NCBI GenBank assembly: GCA_963576785.1
Contig: OY756139.1
Location: forward strand, 4,340,001 to 4,404,000
Origin: Chlorophyllum brunneum
Lineage: Eukaryota > Basidiomycota > Agaricomycetes > Agaricales > Agaricaceae
Reading direction: 5' to 3'
DNA length: 64,000 nt
Shown: positions 43,898 to 56,566 of the stretch, in pieces
Numbering within the stretch: position 1 is the stretch's first letter
Layout: every line of letters begins with the position of its first letter
Translations under genes and position numbers: made by a program
The notes under the pieces: generated by a model
The model's input: the letters and a program-made list of their open reading frames with translations, nothing else
Databases searched by the model: none
Told to the model about the DNA's origin: nothing

Positions 43898-45848
43898 GAA
43901 TATTAAATTCCATTGGACCAATGAGCACCAAGCCACCTTCAAAGATCTGAAGAAACACTTTATGGAGAAGCCTATTTTGATTGTGCCAGATCCTGATAAA
44001 CCCTTTGAAATTGAAACTGACGTCTCTATATATGCCTCAGGAGCTGTCCTCACCCAATGCGATAATAATGGAGTAAAGCACCCAATTGCCTTTATCTCCA
44101 GAGCATTCAACTTGACAGAACAAAACTACCACTGCTCAGAGCAAGAATGGCTAGCTATCATATGTGCCTTAAAGGAATGGTGCCACCATTTGGAAGGAGC
44201 CAAACATGAATTCATTGTATGGAGTGATCACAAGAACTTATCCCGATTTAAGGAACCCCAAACCCTTAATCGATGCCAAGCCCATTGGGCAGCCTATATA
44301 GAATGCTTCAAACCTCAGCTAAAGGTTAAGCATATACCTGGCCAAAAGAACAGCCCAGCCAATGCATTATCACAACAACCTGACCACACTCCTGATGACA
44401 AAGACAATCAGGAAGTGACTGTATTTGACAATACCATAGTGCACCTCCTCACCAAGGCTGATCTTGACAAAGTACGTTAACATCATGGTATGATTGACCC
44501 TGACCTGGACGAGATACCCAATGGTGATCTCCCACACAATGCTGACCAAGTCATCATTCCAAATGACCCTGGATTGAAACACTGGATGACTGAATGCACC
44601 CACAATGCCTTGCCAAACCTCCACCCCAGAGCAGTAGCTACCTTATCCAAGATATTGGATTACGCCTATTGGTCAGGAATCAAGGACTATGTCTGCGAGT
44701 ATGTTGCTGGATGTCCAAAGTGCCAGCAATTCAAGATTAACCATCACCCAACAAAACCACCACTGCAACCCATTCTTGCACCCAAGTCGACCCATCCATT
44801 TTCCCAGATATCAATGGACCTTATCACTGATCTCCCCCCATCCCGAGGATATGATTGTATTTTATCCATAGTGGACCATGGATTATCGAAGGGGATAATT
44901 CTAGTGCCAACTACCAAAAACACTGACACACAACAGATTGCACAACTATTGGTTGACCATCTCTTTGCCAAATATGGCATACCTGACAAAATCATCTCCG
45001 ACCGAGATCCACAATTTACCACCAAAGCGATGCAAGAATTCTATAAACTGCTTAACATTGACCCTGCCTATTCAACAGCCTATCACCCGCAAACTGATGG
45101 ATCAACTGAACAGATCAATCAGGAAATCAAGCTATATTTAGCACTTACCACTTCAGCTCAACCAAATGATTGGGCAAAGTTCCTCTCACTCTACAAATTT
45201 GCTCATAACAATTGCCCCCACACTGGATGAAAGAAGTCACCTTTCCAGCTACTCTATGGCTATGCACCAAAAGCATTTCCCACTACTCTGGAACCAACAA
45301 ACATCCCTGCCACCGAGAATCACCTCAAGAAACTATCCGATGCTTGACATCGAGCCCTCGAAGCACACAACGATGCCTGTGAAATCATGGCCAAACAAAC
45401 CACAAACTATAGGTTACCAAACTTTAACAAAGGGGATAAAGTTTGGTTAGAAAACAAACACCTGCCAATAAACTTTGCAAATAGGAAAATTGCCCAAAGA
45501 AGGGAAGGACCTTTCACAATCATCAAGAAGATCTCACCCATTGTGTTTCAACTAAAATTACCTGAAACATGGAAGATCTATAACAAGTTTCATGCCTCTC
45601 TCCTTACCTCTGCAATCAAAAACATGATCTATGGACAACACATGTCTCAACCCCTCCTTCTCCTTGTTGATGATCAAGAAGAATATGAAGTTGAGGCCAT
45701 TCTTCACCATAAAAGGGTAAATAATTGTTTCAGATACCTAATCAAGTGGAAAGACTACCACACTTCTGAAAATTCATGGGAACCTGCATCAAACCTCCGA
45801 AATGCAAAGGATATACTCGAAACCTATAAAAGAGCTCACAATATCTGA
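43898..45848 (+). pseudogene. B3 RNase H, integrase and chromodomain
   Basis: Continues B3 pol: RNase H (VPDPDKPFEIETDVSIYASG, VWSDHKNLSRF), integrase zinc motif ending CPKCQQFK, core residues in SMDLITDLPP, IISDRDPQF and HPQTDGSTEQINQE, then LPETWKIYNKFHASLL and a chromodomain (FRYLIKWKDYHTSENSWEPAS). Three in-frame stops (TAA about 44478, TGA about 45228, TGA near 45346). The C-terminal frame closes at 45846-45848. Confidence 0.93.
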
Positions 45849-47252
45849 ACTCCCCATATCTCTCAACACTTCTAATACCCGCCCAGCCTCAGCACCAGCC
45901 ACCACAGCTACCGTTATCAATACTACCAAAATCGCTGCCAACATCATCAATGGACTGCCTGTATCGCCAGACCTTGATGATATCCTCCACTCATTGCCCA
46001 AGTATTCTATCACCCTCAACAATGAGGAATTTATCCAGCCCATTGGATTACAGCCGCATACCATCCCTCTCCTACTTGATATCGAATCTGCATGTGACAC
46101 CACCTACCTACAACTTCGAAACACTATCAAAAGATGACTATCCAATCACCACCCCAATCTACAAGGGGATAACACATCTGTTGCCCATTGTGACAAATAC
46201 AGGAATTTGCTTGCTGCTTGCCTCCATAATATGCAAATGCTTAGTCAATACACCTACGCCATACAACAAAGCTATGACATCCTTACTAGCTGCACTCTAC
46301 CTGATGGAGTACGTGAGGATTTGCAACACATCCAACACTCCTATCGACTTCTCTGTTGCTCAATCAGCACTACCCTTAGTGCACACAGCTGAGGCAGCCC
46401 TTTATCAACTCCTGACATTCCCCAACTACCCACTCAAAACAATGACCAGTCTCAAGAACCTCCACCAGAGCCTTGCCCTGTACATCCCACATCGAGAATC
46501 CCTCGAGGCCTTCCTTTCCATGATGCCACTAATGATGGCAATCCAACTCATCAATCAACTCCAGTTCAGACTGATGCCCGAATAGAGCGTAGACTCATCG
46601 AACCTGTGCCTGTCCAAGGCCACCCTGCACATCATGACCCACCTTGATATGAGCATGAACCACCTGCAGTTCCACTCAACTATTACTGGGCTATCCGAGA
46701 TTGTCACCGGTATCATGACCATGAAAACAAAAGACCCCGCCAGATTTCCTATGCTGCAGCAACAATTAACCCAACTCCACAAGTTCATAGGCAGCCCATA
46801 TGAAGTACCCAACCTCAAAATACTTGACTTGTACTACAATTATGATAGCCGACCCAACAATGATATGGCCAAACTACCACTCTGGCTTATCAAACCCAAC
46901 AACTGGATCCCGACATGCAAGAACTATACAATCAACTCAATGAGGTCATCAGCTGTGTTCACAGCTCCAGAAATGGAGCAAATACTCAAAGCTATCATAC
47001 TATTAGGCTTGGGCCTCCCAACCCCAATGGACACTGGCACTCCAGAACCACCACCACCAGGACCTGAAGCAGCATCTTGCCCCCTTTACCATCTGCCACC
47101 TCGACCTTACCACCCTACCAGGACAAAGGCCATTACGAGGATCCCTTCTCAGATGTTGGAAGCAGCCAATCACATTAGATACCACCCAGTCAAACTGTAT
47201 GGAGTTGAAGAACTCCCTGAGGACAGTCCTTACTACCAACTGCCCAAGATTG
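45849..47252 (+). pseudogene. B3 ORF3 region, 5' part, interrupted by LINE L6
   Basis: Unrecognised sequence after the chromodomain, parallel in position to A1 ORF3. Two overlapping frames are long. One (45802-46800, TGA at 46135 and 46390) reads LLDIESACDTTYLQLRNTI, HNMQMLSQYTYAIQQSYDIL, RRLIEPVPVQGHP. The other (45950-47252, one TAG at 46583) reads FIGSPYEVPNLKILDLYYN, MEQILKAIILLGLGLPTP, ELPEDSPYYQLPKI and continues in phase after L6. The second is certainly used near 47150-47252; which frame is coding further left is unclear. No domain is recognised. Confidence 0.55.
47238..47252. repeat. TSD of LINE L6
   Basis: AACTGCCCAAGATTG here and at 49884-49898; the leading A bases merge with the tail. 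Confidence 0.9.
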
Positions 47253-49885
47253 CATTTGATGTCGCCCAATTCTTCCCCTCCCTTAACCACGACCTCCTTA
47301 TCGACATACTTGGTCAGCAGGGATTTCCTCCTCAAATCATGGAATTCTTCAACAATTACCTCAAAAAATGCCGCACTACCTACTGGTGGAACAACAAAAA
47401 CTCCCTGGAATATGACGCAGCAGTGGGAGTGGGCCAAGGCTCAGCCCTGAGTCCATTCTCTCTGCCCTGTACCTTGCCTCCCTCCTTCGAATCTTTGATG
47501 TCCATATGGAGGAACACTGCAACAGATGGGATTTTGATATCCTATCTTTTGTAGATGATGGCACCCTAGTCGCACAATCTCCATCCCTTGAACAGAATGT
47601 TGAAATACTTCAACACATGTACCGCAAAATGGAGCAGCTCATGAATGAATTTGGCCTTGAAATTGAACACAGTAAGTCCGAAGTCTATCACTTCACACAT
47701 GCGAGACAGGACTCTAATCCCCACCATTCACTAGCTATACCCCTCTCAAGCCGAAAGCCTACTGGCGGTACCTCAGTTTCTATTTCGACCGAATGTTAAC
47801 CTTCAAGGAACACATTCGCTATTACTCCACCAGGGCAATATCAATGATCAAGGCAATGAAAATGCTAGGGAACTCTGTACATGGTTTGTCCCCTAGTAAT
47901 AAAAGATTATTATATTGTTCATGTGTCATGCTGGTGGCAACATATGGATACCAACTCTGGTTTCACGACAAGTCACGGACTAAAGGAACTTGCGAAATCC
48001 TCAACAAGATGCAGCAAAGTGCGGCCCTCTGGATTACCGGAGCCTTCCGGACTTCTCCCACCGGCGGCATCAAGTCCCTCGCGGGGCTCATGCCCGTCAA
48101 ACTCCACCTCCGAAAGTGGGCCAAATGACAAACGTCGAGGCTTCACACATTGGACGATGAACACACATTGGCAAGATTGATGAAGGAGTATCATTCTTCC
48201 CCCCACTGCCTTCACATCAAGAATTTCACAGAGATTCAGAAGAAGAAGACACTTGGAGCTATGATGGATGTTTCGCACCCCACCCCCAAGACTTGGTACA
48301 TAGAACATTTTAACTCTGTTTCCAAATCTGTCTGGCCTGGATGTAGGTTACTTGACCGCTTCCCTACTAATGTATCTTTCATAGGATTCAACCAGGACAA
48401 CCCTCACCTCTCGAAGACACTTTGAGACAATGTTACGACAAATGTGATGACAGACTTCAAGTCCATTATTATCGGCATGGACGGCTTGGTCCACCCCAAC
48501 CCAAACCCGCTTGCTAGCCAGTTCATGGTGGCAGCTACTATTCAACACTTAGACAGAGGGAGCTCTATCATGAAGAGACTTGGAGGAATGATGTCGACTG
48601 ACACCGAACTGGTTGTGCAATACCTGGGAATTACCAAGGTACTTGCCACTGATAACTACGACCAGATCAAACATATTCATGTGTTCACTGACTCCCTCGC
48701 AGCCTCCCGGCTCCTACTTGATTGCTCACCACACTCTTGCCAGCAACAGTCTATTCTTACATCAAAGGCACTCCTGGCTTGGTTCAACAAGTCTGACCAA
48801 CACAGCCTCTCGTTTTACCACACTCCATCAAAGTGCAAATACGGAATACAAAAAGCCACACATGATTGGATCCAAACAGTTGCCTGGCCTAACCGGGGTC
48901 GAAATCACTGAGTCCCTAACTCCATAGACTACTTATGCAAGAAGTCTGCCGAACAAGCCGTTCACACATGGCAAGCCATGTTTGGCTTCAAAAAATACAG
49001 CGGTAGCTCCTTCCTTCACCTCCCAGTGTGAGCAAATGGGGCCTCTGCTTTACCGTCGCACATCAAGTCCGGTCCCTGGATACAAGAATGTGGTTACCAG
49101 CCACAGCTCTTTGCAAGAGCATGTTGCACCATCCTATGCCATGCCCCAATTGGTGAATACCGACTATGGTTCTTCCCCAATGAGGACCTATCTTGCCACC
49201 ACTGTGCCAATCAAATAGTCCAGACTAGGTCGCACATCCTCTATCGTTGTAACACCTTCGATCATCATCTTGGCGTCAACACCATCAAGGCACTAGTCAA
49301 CTTCTTGTGTCATAACCCTACCACGTTCAGCTTCCCCCTGGAGCCTGATTGCCCTCATTTCCGCACCAGTTCAATACCCCCACTACATCATCATCAAGTC
49401 CGTCAGAGGTTTGGGTCTGTGTCTGCATGAATCCTTTTCTTTTTCTCTTTTTCTTATGCTCTCCCAGTTATGGATTTCATTCCCATTTCTCTATCTCTCC
49501 TTCCCTCGCTTGTCTACTATTTTATATAGTTTTCATTCAGTGTCCATCATTCCCATGGTGTCTGGGCAAAAGCCCTCCCACACACTAGTATCATTTGTTG
49601 TTCTCCCTTGTGTTTGCGAGTCGATAGTTCCTTTCTATCAATTTCTCTCCTTCACTCTCTCTCTCCGAATTCCTCTCATTCTTCTTTCCACCGTTCAACT
49701 TAGGTACCAAACATCTCTCTAGTGTATGTGCTAGATGGCATCGAGTCTTGTGGGGTTAGTCTATGTTTAGTCTACTTTCCTTGCTCTGAACATTCTGTAT
49801 GTTCTACCTTTGTATATATGTACACATGGACTGCAATCAAGCACTACTATATAAATTGTTGAATTAAAAAAAAAAAAAAAAAAAA
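47253..49885 (+). mobile_element. L6: 5'-truncated LINE in B3 ORF3
   Basis: Starts in RT (AFDVAQFFPSLNHDLL) and runs to poly-A. ORF2 remnant to TGA 49428-49430: RT FVDD, a small deletion near 47455, RNase H with canonical TDSLAA, Cys/His C-terminus. CGG at 47976 and CGA at 49161 stand where L3 has TGA. The 3' UTR and poly-A are typical. TSD on both sides. Confidence 0.92.
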
Positions 49886-50578
49886 CTGCCCAAGATTGAA
49901 TGTAACAAAATGGAATTCATTACTAACAAAGGGAATAATGTTATGTCTGAACCTCGAACCTATGTCAGGGGTTACAACAAGTTTCCAGAAGCAATACCAC
50001 TTGTCCCACCACCATGATCCAATGACACTGTCATTGACTCTCTACTTTGACTAGCTTGGAAATATGTACCATACTTATATGTATGCAATACTAATGGACT
50101 CTACTTATGCATCATTGAGAACAACCTCTACAGCACTTGGAATAACAGTTGGAAAGCATGACCTACTACCAAAGAAACCATGTAGTACATCCACCCCTAC
50201 ATGTACACTTGTGGTCCAGCACTCGAAGCACTCATTCACCAACAAGTCACTGATGGAATCTATTGTATAGAAATGTGACCTAGGGACTTATCACCAAACA
50301 ACAAACCTGCTGTACCCAGTAGTGACAGCAATGACTCTCCCCATCTGCTATTGCAATCTACTCAAGCCTTTGTCAAGTTGCCTGAGTCTTACCTCTCCAA
50401 AGAACCAATCACATCAACGTTATCCTTATCATCTGACTCTGATCATCCTATGAATGCAGTTCTTCCATTGCCACCATTGTCATCATCACCCTCTACCACT
50501 TCGTCCTGCACGTCTTGTGACTGCAGCTGTTCTGATGAATCTCTATCATCATTATCTGAGATCTCTGAGGATGAGTAA
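49886..50578 (+). pseudogene. B3 ORF3, C-terminal part
   Basis: Resumes after L6 in the same frame: ECNKMEFITNKGNNVMSEPR, YNKFPEAIPLVPPP, LAWKYVPYLYVCNTNGLYLC, YIHPYMYTCGPALEALIHQQ, then a long Ser-rich tail with SCTSCDCSCSDES ending at TAA 50576-50578. Several stops. Homologous to B2 35996-36634. Function unknown; there is no transmembrane segment. Confidence 0.7.
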
Positions 50579-50583
50579 GCACT

Positions 50584-51075
50584 CATCCATTTCACCTTCA
50601 TCAGTTTCACTTTGCTCTATATTTAGTTGTTTCACCTTTATCAGTTTCATGTCTATCTTTAGTAGTGTTTTGTCTTGAGTTTCATATCTATCAGTTTCAT
50701 ATTGTGAAACATGTTTCAGTCTCATTATCTATACTCTGTAGTATTTATAGAAGAAGAAGTAGTTAGTATAAATAGCTGACTGTATTAGGAAGTCAAAGCT
50801 TAAGCTTTGATCTTCTACAGGGATAGCCTTCTTGATCGCCCAAGAAGAGTTTCCGTTGACAGTTGCTGTCAATCAATAGAAGATTACTTAACTGCTTATT
50901 CTCTACTCACCCTCATCACTCAGAGCTATGAGATAAACAGGATTCCCATTTCTTGGTTGAGTAATGACAGTTTGATAACATTTGCTTATCTGGTTACTTG
51001 GCTGAGATAGGTATTAAGGCCATACCCTAGAGGTCGCATCCTCTTCGATTGCCCTTAGTAGCCAAATCTGTAACA
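50584..51075 (+). repeat. B3 3' LTR
   Basis: Matches 35499-35990. TATAAATA 50767-50774 and predicted mRNA 5' end AAGCTTTGATCT 50802-50813. It ends TAACA at 51075, abutting an internal point of the A2 LTR, so B3 seems to have inserted into that LTR; ACTAG (51076-51080) would be the TSD. Confidence 0.75.
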
Positions 51076-51302
51076 ACTAGTATATAAAGTGTAGTAATAC
51101 TTGATATATTCCCTACACTTTACCAATTGTATTATCCCTTCCTCTTTTCTCTACCTTCTTGTCTTTATCCAAAGACTTGCTACCTGAGTTGTAGACTCAG
51201 GTTGTAACATTTGGTAAAGTGTCATTTGACTCACCTTGCAAGAGAGGTGCTACTATTCATAGCTAGGCTTGGAATAATAGCCTTCAACCAGGACAACAGT
51301 AT

Positions 51303-52487
51303 ATGAGCAGCAGTAGCTCATCGAGAACACCAAGAAGACCAAGAGCTCCAAGACCAACAGACATCCAGGGATTGCCCATAACCACTGGATCCAAATGATG
51401 AACAGAACCAGATATCCCTGAAGGCCTTAAACGGCAGAAATCCGACCACAGCATAGACAAAGACACAGCTCTTTTCGAGACCCTATTCAATACAGAAATT
51501 GCCGAAGCCACATCTGACATAGAAGTCACCGAAACCCCATTTGATACAGAAATTGCTGAAGCCCTATCCAATACAGAAGTCGCCAAAACCCACGAGAACA
51601 AACACAGTGAACCCGAGACAGAATCAGAAATGGCCAATGAAATCAACTTCCCAAAGAACCTAGCACCAGAACCAGGATACTTCAATGGAGATAGAACCAA
51701 GTTTGATGATTGGTGGAGAGCAATGTCCTTGTGGACACTCTTCAACAAAATCAATGATAATGAACAGAGGATAATTGGAGTACTAGCATGAATGAAAGGA
51801 GGGCTAGCAGGACCCTATGCCAATGCCAAGTTACAAACAATTCAAGACAAGAAAACACCAGCATTTGATGATTTTGCAAAGGAGATGGTAACCACCTTCT
51901 CCTTGGAGAACAGGAAAGCGATAGCAGAAGGGGAAATTGAGTTGTTCAAACAAGGAAAAAGGAACACCGCGGACTTCTTAATAGAATTCGAAGCATTAAA
52001 GACCCAAGCAGGAACAGACAATGCACATGCCATATTCCTCCTCAAACAACACACCAGAGCAGACATTATTCGAACCATTGTGGGCTATCCGGCAGCCTCA
52101 ATCCCAGACACATACAGCAAATGGAGAAACATGACCCTTGCAGTAGGACAAGGATATGAAACAACAGACATCACCCAAGGAGACATCAGGACAAACACAG
52201 GAGTCACATATGGAGGTGGAGGACAGCCAATGGAGGTGGGGAGACAAAGGGCCAATACCAATCAGAATGGTAAACTGAGGTGTTTCAACTGCAACCTATA
52301 CAGACATATTGCCAAATATTGCTGCAAGAAAACAAAGGTTGCATACACTAAGATAACATACTATAATTGTGGCAAACAAGGCCACATCTCGAAGAATTGT
52401 AAAGCACCAAAGAAAGTGCACATTAGAGAAGTCACTGAGGAGATAGAAGAAGAGGCAAAAGAGGATTTTGCCGAAGGCTCCGAGTAG
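51303..52487 (+). pseudogene. gag: A2 gag, broken
   Basis: Same protein as A1 gag, with adjacent TGA codons at 51396 and 51399 and a TGA at 51789. The acidic N-terminal repeats are differently arranged. The capsid region from 51792 is open to TAG 52485. Knuckle 1 is CFNCNLYRHIAKYC; knuckle 2 has lost its first Cys (YYNCGKQGH). The frameshift stem-loop is conserved at 52466-52504. Confidence 0.92.
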
Positions 52488-52952
52488 GCACAAACTTGCG
52501 AGCCCAGAAACCTAGAGTCCCTGTTTTACTTCACAATAGATGATATGTGATCCCACAGAAACGGAACTTGACATGCAAACTTCTCCTCAACTCAACAATT
52601 AGAACAAAGAAAGGACCCAAACAAATCACCACACTGGTAGATTTGGGATGTACCCACATATGCATAGCACAAAGAATAGTAGAAGAAGAACAAATCACAA
52701 CCAAACCCCTAGAAACCCCAATACATGTAATCAATGCCAACGGAACCAAAAACAAAAAAGGAGAAATAACAGACATGGCACAACTAATATTAAGCAATGG
52801 CAGACACACAGAAGAAATCGAAGTGATGGTAACACAACTGGAGAGCACAGGTCTATATCTCGGACATGACTGGCTAGTCAAGCACAACCTGGAAATCAAC
52901 TGGAAAAACAACATAATATGCTTCAATAGATGCCCAAAGGATTGCACCACAC
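52488..52952 (+). pseudogene. pol: A2 pol start (protease), truncated
   Basis: In the -1 frame relative to gag, as in A1. The protease active site reads DLG instead of DSG. It runs to LGHDWLVKHN and FNRCPKDCTT and ends at the L7 junction. Confidence 0.88.
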
Positions 52953-55120
52953 ATGGTACTAGCATGTGGAGGGGCGTTTAGCCCAGACACCATGGGAATG
53001 ATGGAAGTTGAATGAAAACTATATAAAATAGTAGATGAGCAAGGAAAGGAGAGATAGAGAAATGAAATTGAAATTCATAACTGGGAGAGCATAAGGAGAA
53101 AGAAAAGAAGAAAGGACTCATGCAGGCGCAGACCCGGACCTCTGATGGACTTGATGACAATGCAATGGGGGTATTGAACTGGTGCGGATATGAGGGTGAT
53201 CAGTCTCTGGGGGGAAGCTGAATGTGGTGGGGCTGCGATGCAAGAAGTTGATGAGTGTCTTGATGGTGTTGATGCCAAAGTGATGATTGAAGGTGTTACA
53301 ACAATAGAGGATGTGCGACCTAGTCTGGACCATTTGATTGTCACAGTGGTGGCAAGATAAATCCTCATTGGGGAAGAACTGAAGTTGGTATTCACCAATT
53401 GGGGTGTGGCATAGGATGGCGCAACATGCTCTTGCGAAGAGCTGTGGCTGGTATCCACATTCTCATATCTAGGGACCAGACTTGATGTGCGACGGTAAAG
53501 CGGAGGCCCCATTTGCTTGCACCGGGAGGTGGAGGAAGGAGCTACCACTGTATTTCTTGAACCCGAACATGGCCTGCCATGTATGAATGGCACGTTCAGT
53601 GGACTTCTTGCATAGGTAGGTGACGGAGTTAGGGATGCGGTGATTTCGACCCCGGTTGGGCCAGGCAACCATTTGGATCCAGTCATGTGTGGCTTTTTGG
53701 ATGCTGTACTTGCACTTCGATGGAGTGTGATAGAACAAGAGGTGGTGCTGGTTGGACTTGTTGAACCAAGCCAGGAGCGCCTTCAAGGTGAGAATGGACT
53801 GCCGCTGGCAGGAGTGCAGTGAGCAGTCAAGTAGGAGTCGGGAGGCTGCAAGGGAGTTGGTGAAGACATGAATGTGTTCAACCTGGTCATAGTCGTTGGT
53901 GGTGAGTACTTTGGTGATTCCAAGGTACTGCGTGACCAGTTCAGTGTCAGTTGATGTTGTTCCTCCAAGCCTCTTTATGATAGAGCTCCCTCTGTCTAAA
54001 TGTCGAATAGTGGCTGCTGCTATGAACTGGCTAGCAAGCGGATTGGGATTGGGGTGGACCAAGCCGTCTGTGCCAATAATGATGGACTTGAAGTCTGTCA
54101 TCGCATTCGTTGTTACATTGTCCCAAAGTGTCTTCGAGAGGTGGGGGTCATCCTGGTTGAATCCTATAAAAGACACATTAGCAGGGAAATGGTCAAGTAA
54201 CCTACATCCAGGCCAGACAGATTTTGAAACAGAGTTGAAATGTTCTATATACCAAGTCTCAGGGGTGGGGCGTGAAACATCCATCACAGCTCCAAGTGTC
54301 TTCTTCTTCTGAATCTCCATGAAATTCTTGATGTGAAGTCAGTGTGGGGAAGAATGATACTCTTTCATCAATTTTGCCAGTGCATGTTCATCATCCAACA
54401 TGTGGAGCCTCGACGTTTGTTGTTCGGCCAGTTTTTGGAGATGGAGTTTGATGGGCATGAGCCCTGCGAGGGACTCAACTCCACCAGTGGGAGAAGTCCA
54501 GAAGGCCCCGGTAATCCAGAGGGCTGTGTGTCATTGCATCTTGTTGAGGATTTTGCAAGTCCCTTTCATTTGTGACTTGTCATGAAACCATAGACAGTAT
54601 CCATATGTTGCCACCAGTACAACACACGAACAGTACAGTAATCTTTTGTTGCTAGGGGACAAACCTCTTACGGAGTTTCCTAGCATTTTCATCGCTTTGA
54701 TCAAGGATATCACCTTGGCGGAGTAGTACCGGACATATTCCTTGAAGGTTAGCGTCCGGTCAAAGTAGAAGCTGAGATATTGCCAGTGGGCTTTCGGCTT
54801 GAGGGGAGTATGGCCAGTGAATGGTGGGGATCCCAAATTGATAGAGGGATTGGAGTCCTGCCTTGCACGCATAAAGTGAAAGACTTTGGACTTATTATGT
54901 TTGATCACCAGACCAAAATCATTCATGAGCCACTCTATTTTGCGGTACATGTGCTGGAGTATTTTGACGTTCTGTTTGAGGGACAGAGATTGCGCGATAA
55001 GGGTGCTGTCATCCACAAAAGATAGGATGTCAAAGTCCCATTTGTCTCGGTGTTCCTCCATGTGGACATCAAAGATTCGAAGGAGGGGGGCGAGGTAAAG
55101 GGTGGAGAGAATAGGGCTAA
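52953..55120 (-). pseudogene. L7: LINE ORF2 fragment (minus), truncated at both ends
   Basis: Reads right to left from RT motif B (SPILSTLYLAPLL) through FVDD, RNase H (HVFTNSLAA) and the C-terminal Cys motif to a stop at 53120-53118, plus about 165 bp of 3' UTR. The 3' end lacks the hairpin and poly-A and joins A2 directly, which target-primed insertion cannot give; a later deletion or recombination is likely. Several stops. Confidence 0.9.
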
Positions 55121-56168
55121 CATCTTCCCTGACTGGGTACACAGGGGCAAACCTATGTTAGGGCATCTGTGGCTTATATTGCATGAGTGAGAGACTGTGG
55201 GTCTACTCAGCAACTGGAGAGCAACAATGTGTCTGCTCATCCTATGGGAGCAGTGAACATTCTATGCAAGGGTGGGGCAGCAGACATGGGGGATTGGGTG
55301 ATGATTGTCATATGCTGGTAGAGGTAAGCAGTGTTGGTAAATAAGGACCCTGTCATTGTTGAGATGTCCCATGTGCTTGGTGAAGCAGTTGTTGCAGGTT
55401 TGTGCAGTGAGGAGAGGCCAATGTGGCCTTGGTGATGTAAGAAAGTGAGAGAGTCAGTGCCATTGATGGCTGATTACTGAGTGATAGCTGTATATCATGG
55501 GAGAAGTGTTGTGATTCAGGTATAGTTACCTCAAGTGTGGTAAGGCTGGACAGGTCTTCTGGCCCATACCTGCTTATTTGTAGGATAAAACAGACTGGAG
55601 TTGGCTACCAGTTGAGGCTATCATGGCAGATAGAACTGATTTCATAGAGATACCCAATTATACAACTGGCAAACCACAACTATGAGATTCAGATGATCCA
55701 CTGATATTCTCCCAGCAACTGAACAAAGCAAAAGTGACACCCAGCTTTGAAGGAGTATATACATATGATAAGTATGTTAATATGAGCTTTTGGGTGGCAT
55801 AACATGGTACCTTTAGTGCATCACATTTGGTGGTGTGACATGTGAGTACACTGACATCTCAGTTCTGCTGTGGATGTCCTGCCAACCCCAGTCACTTCTC
55901 ACTATGTTTTTACGTTGCATACAGGTTTTATATTCTGGATATAGAGAACTTGGGACACTGTTCAGAGAAATGGCAAGGGCAATCACCCCAGACTACCACT
56001 GGGCTCAGGACACAAATCAGCAAAAACCAGAATACATTCATGAACTGCTTCAATGTCTGATCTTCAATTTTGTTGTTGAGAACAAAAATGCAGATTTCAT
56101 AGATAAAAGGAAGGTGAGTAAGCATAGGTTCCTTTCAGCCCTGTCACCCTACCTATAGTGATACTGAC
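55121..56168 (+). other. Non-transposon stretch with possible exons of a host-like gene
   Basis: No retrotransposon similarity is seen. Possible exons: PSFEGVYTYDKYVNMSFWVA with HGTFSASHLVV (about 55750-55845, two stops), an intron GTGAGT...ATACAG (about 55847-55923), then GYRELGTLFREMARAITPDY to NADFIDKRK (55924-56112), followed by another GTGAGT donor. HGTFSASH recalls the glycine-rich loop of some fungal kinases, weakly. Could be a piece of the same family as 23579-24627. The first 500 bp show nothing I can name. Confidence 0.3.
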
Positions 56169-56473
56169 TGTTATGAACTATAGATAGATAGTACATTCCT
56201 ATCATGTGCCCATCATACTCATCATTCCTATGTATTCATTTCATTCCTTATTTCATCCCTTATGGCTGTACTCTTACTGACTCATTCTACTCATTCCCTA
56301 TGACTCCCTTACTCTGTTCCTTTATTATTAGCACTCACCACTAGTATATAAAGGTTAGTAATACTTGATGTATTCCTTACACTTTACCAATCATATCATC
56401 CCTTTCTCTTTTCTCTACTTCCTTGTCTTTATCCAAAGACTTGCAACCTGAGTCCTAGACTCAGGTTGTAACA
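56169..56473 (+). repeat. A3 5' LTR (305 bp)
   Basis: TGTTATG...GTAACA; TATATAA 56345-56351; ACACTTTACCAA 56389-56400 complementary to the PBS. Confidence 0.92.
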
Positions 56474-56566
56474 TTTGGTAAAGTGTCATTTGACTCACCT
56501 TGCAAGAGAGGTGCCACTATTTGTAGCTAGGCTTGGAATAATAGCCTCTGACCAGGACAACAGTAT

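Larger units (their letters stand above)
51076..52952 (+). mobile_element. A2: decayed Ty3-A, partial 5' LTR to protease
   Basis: The LTR lacks its first ~166 bp (51076-51209 remains, with TATATAA 51081-51087 and ACACTTTACCAA 51115-51126). PBS TTGGTAAAGTGT 51211-51222. Then gag and the first part of pol, ending at a junction with LINE L7 at 52952. Confidence 0.92.
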
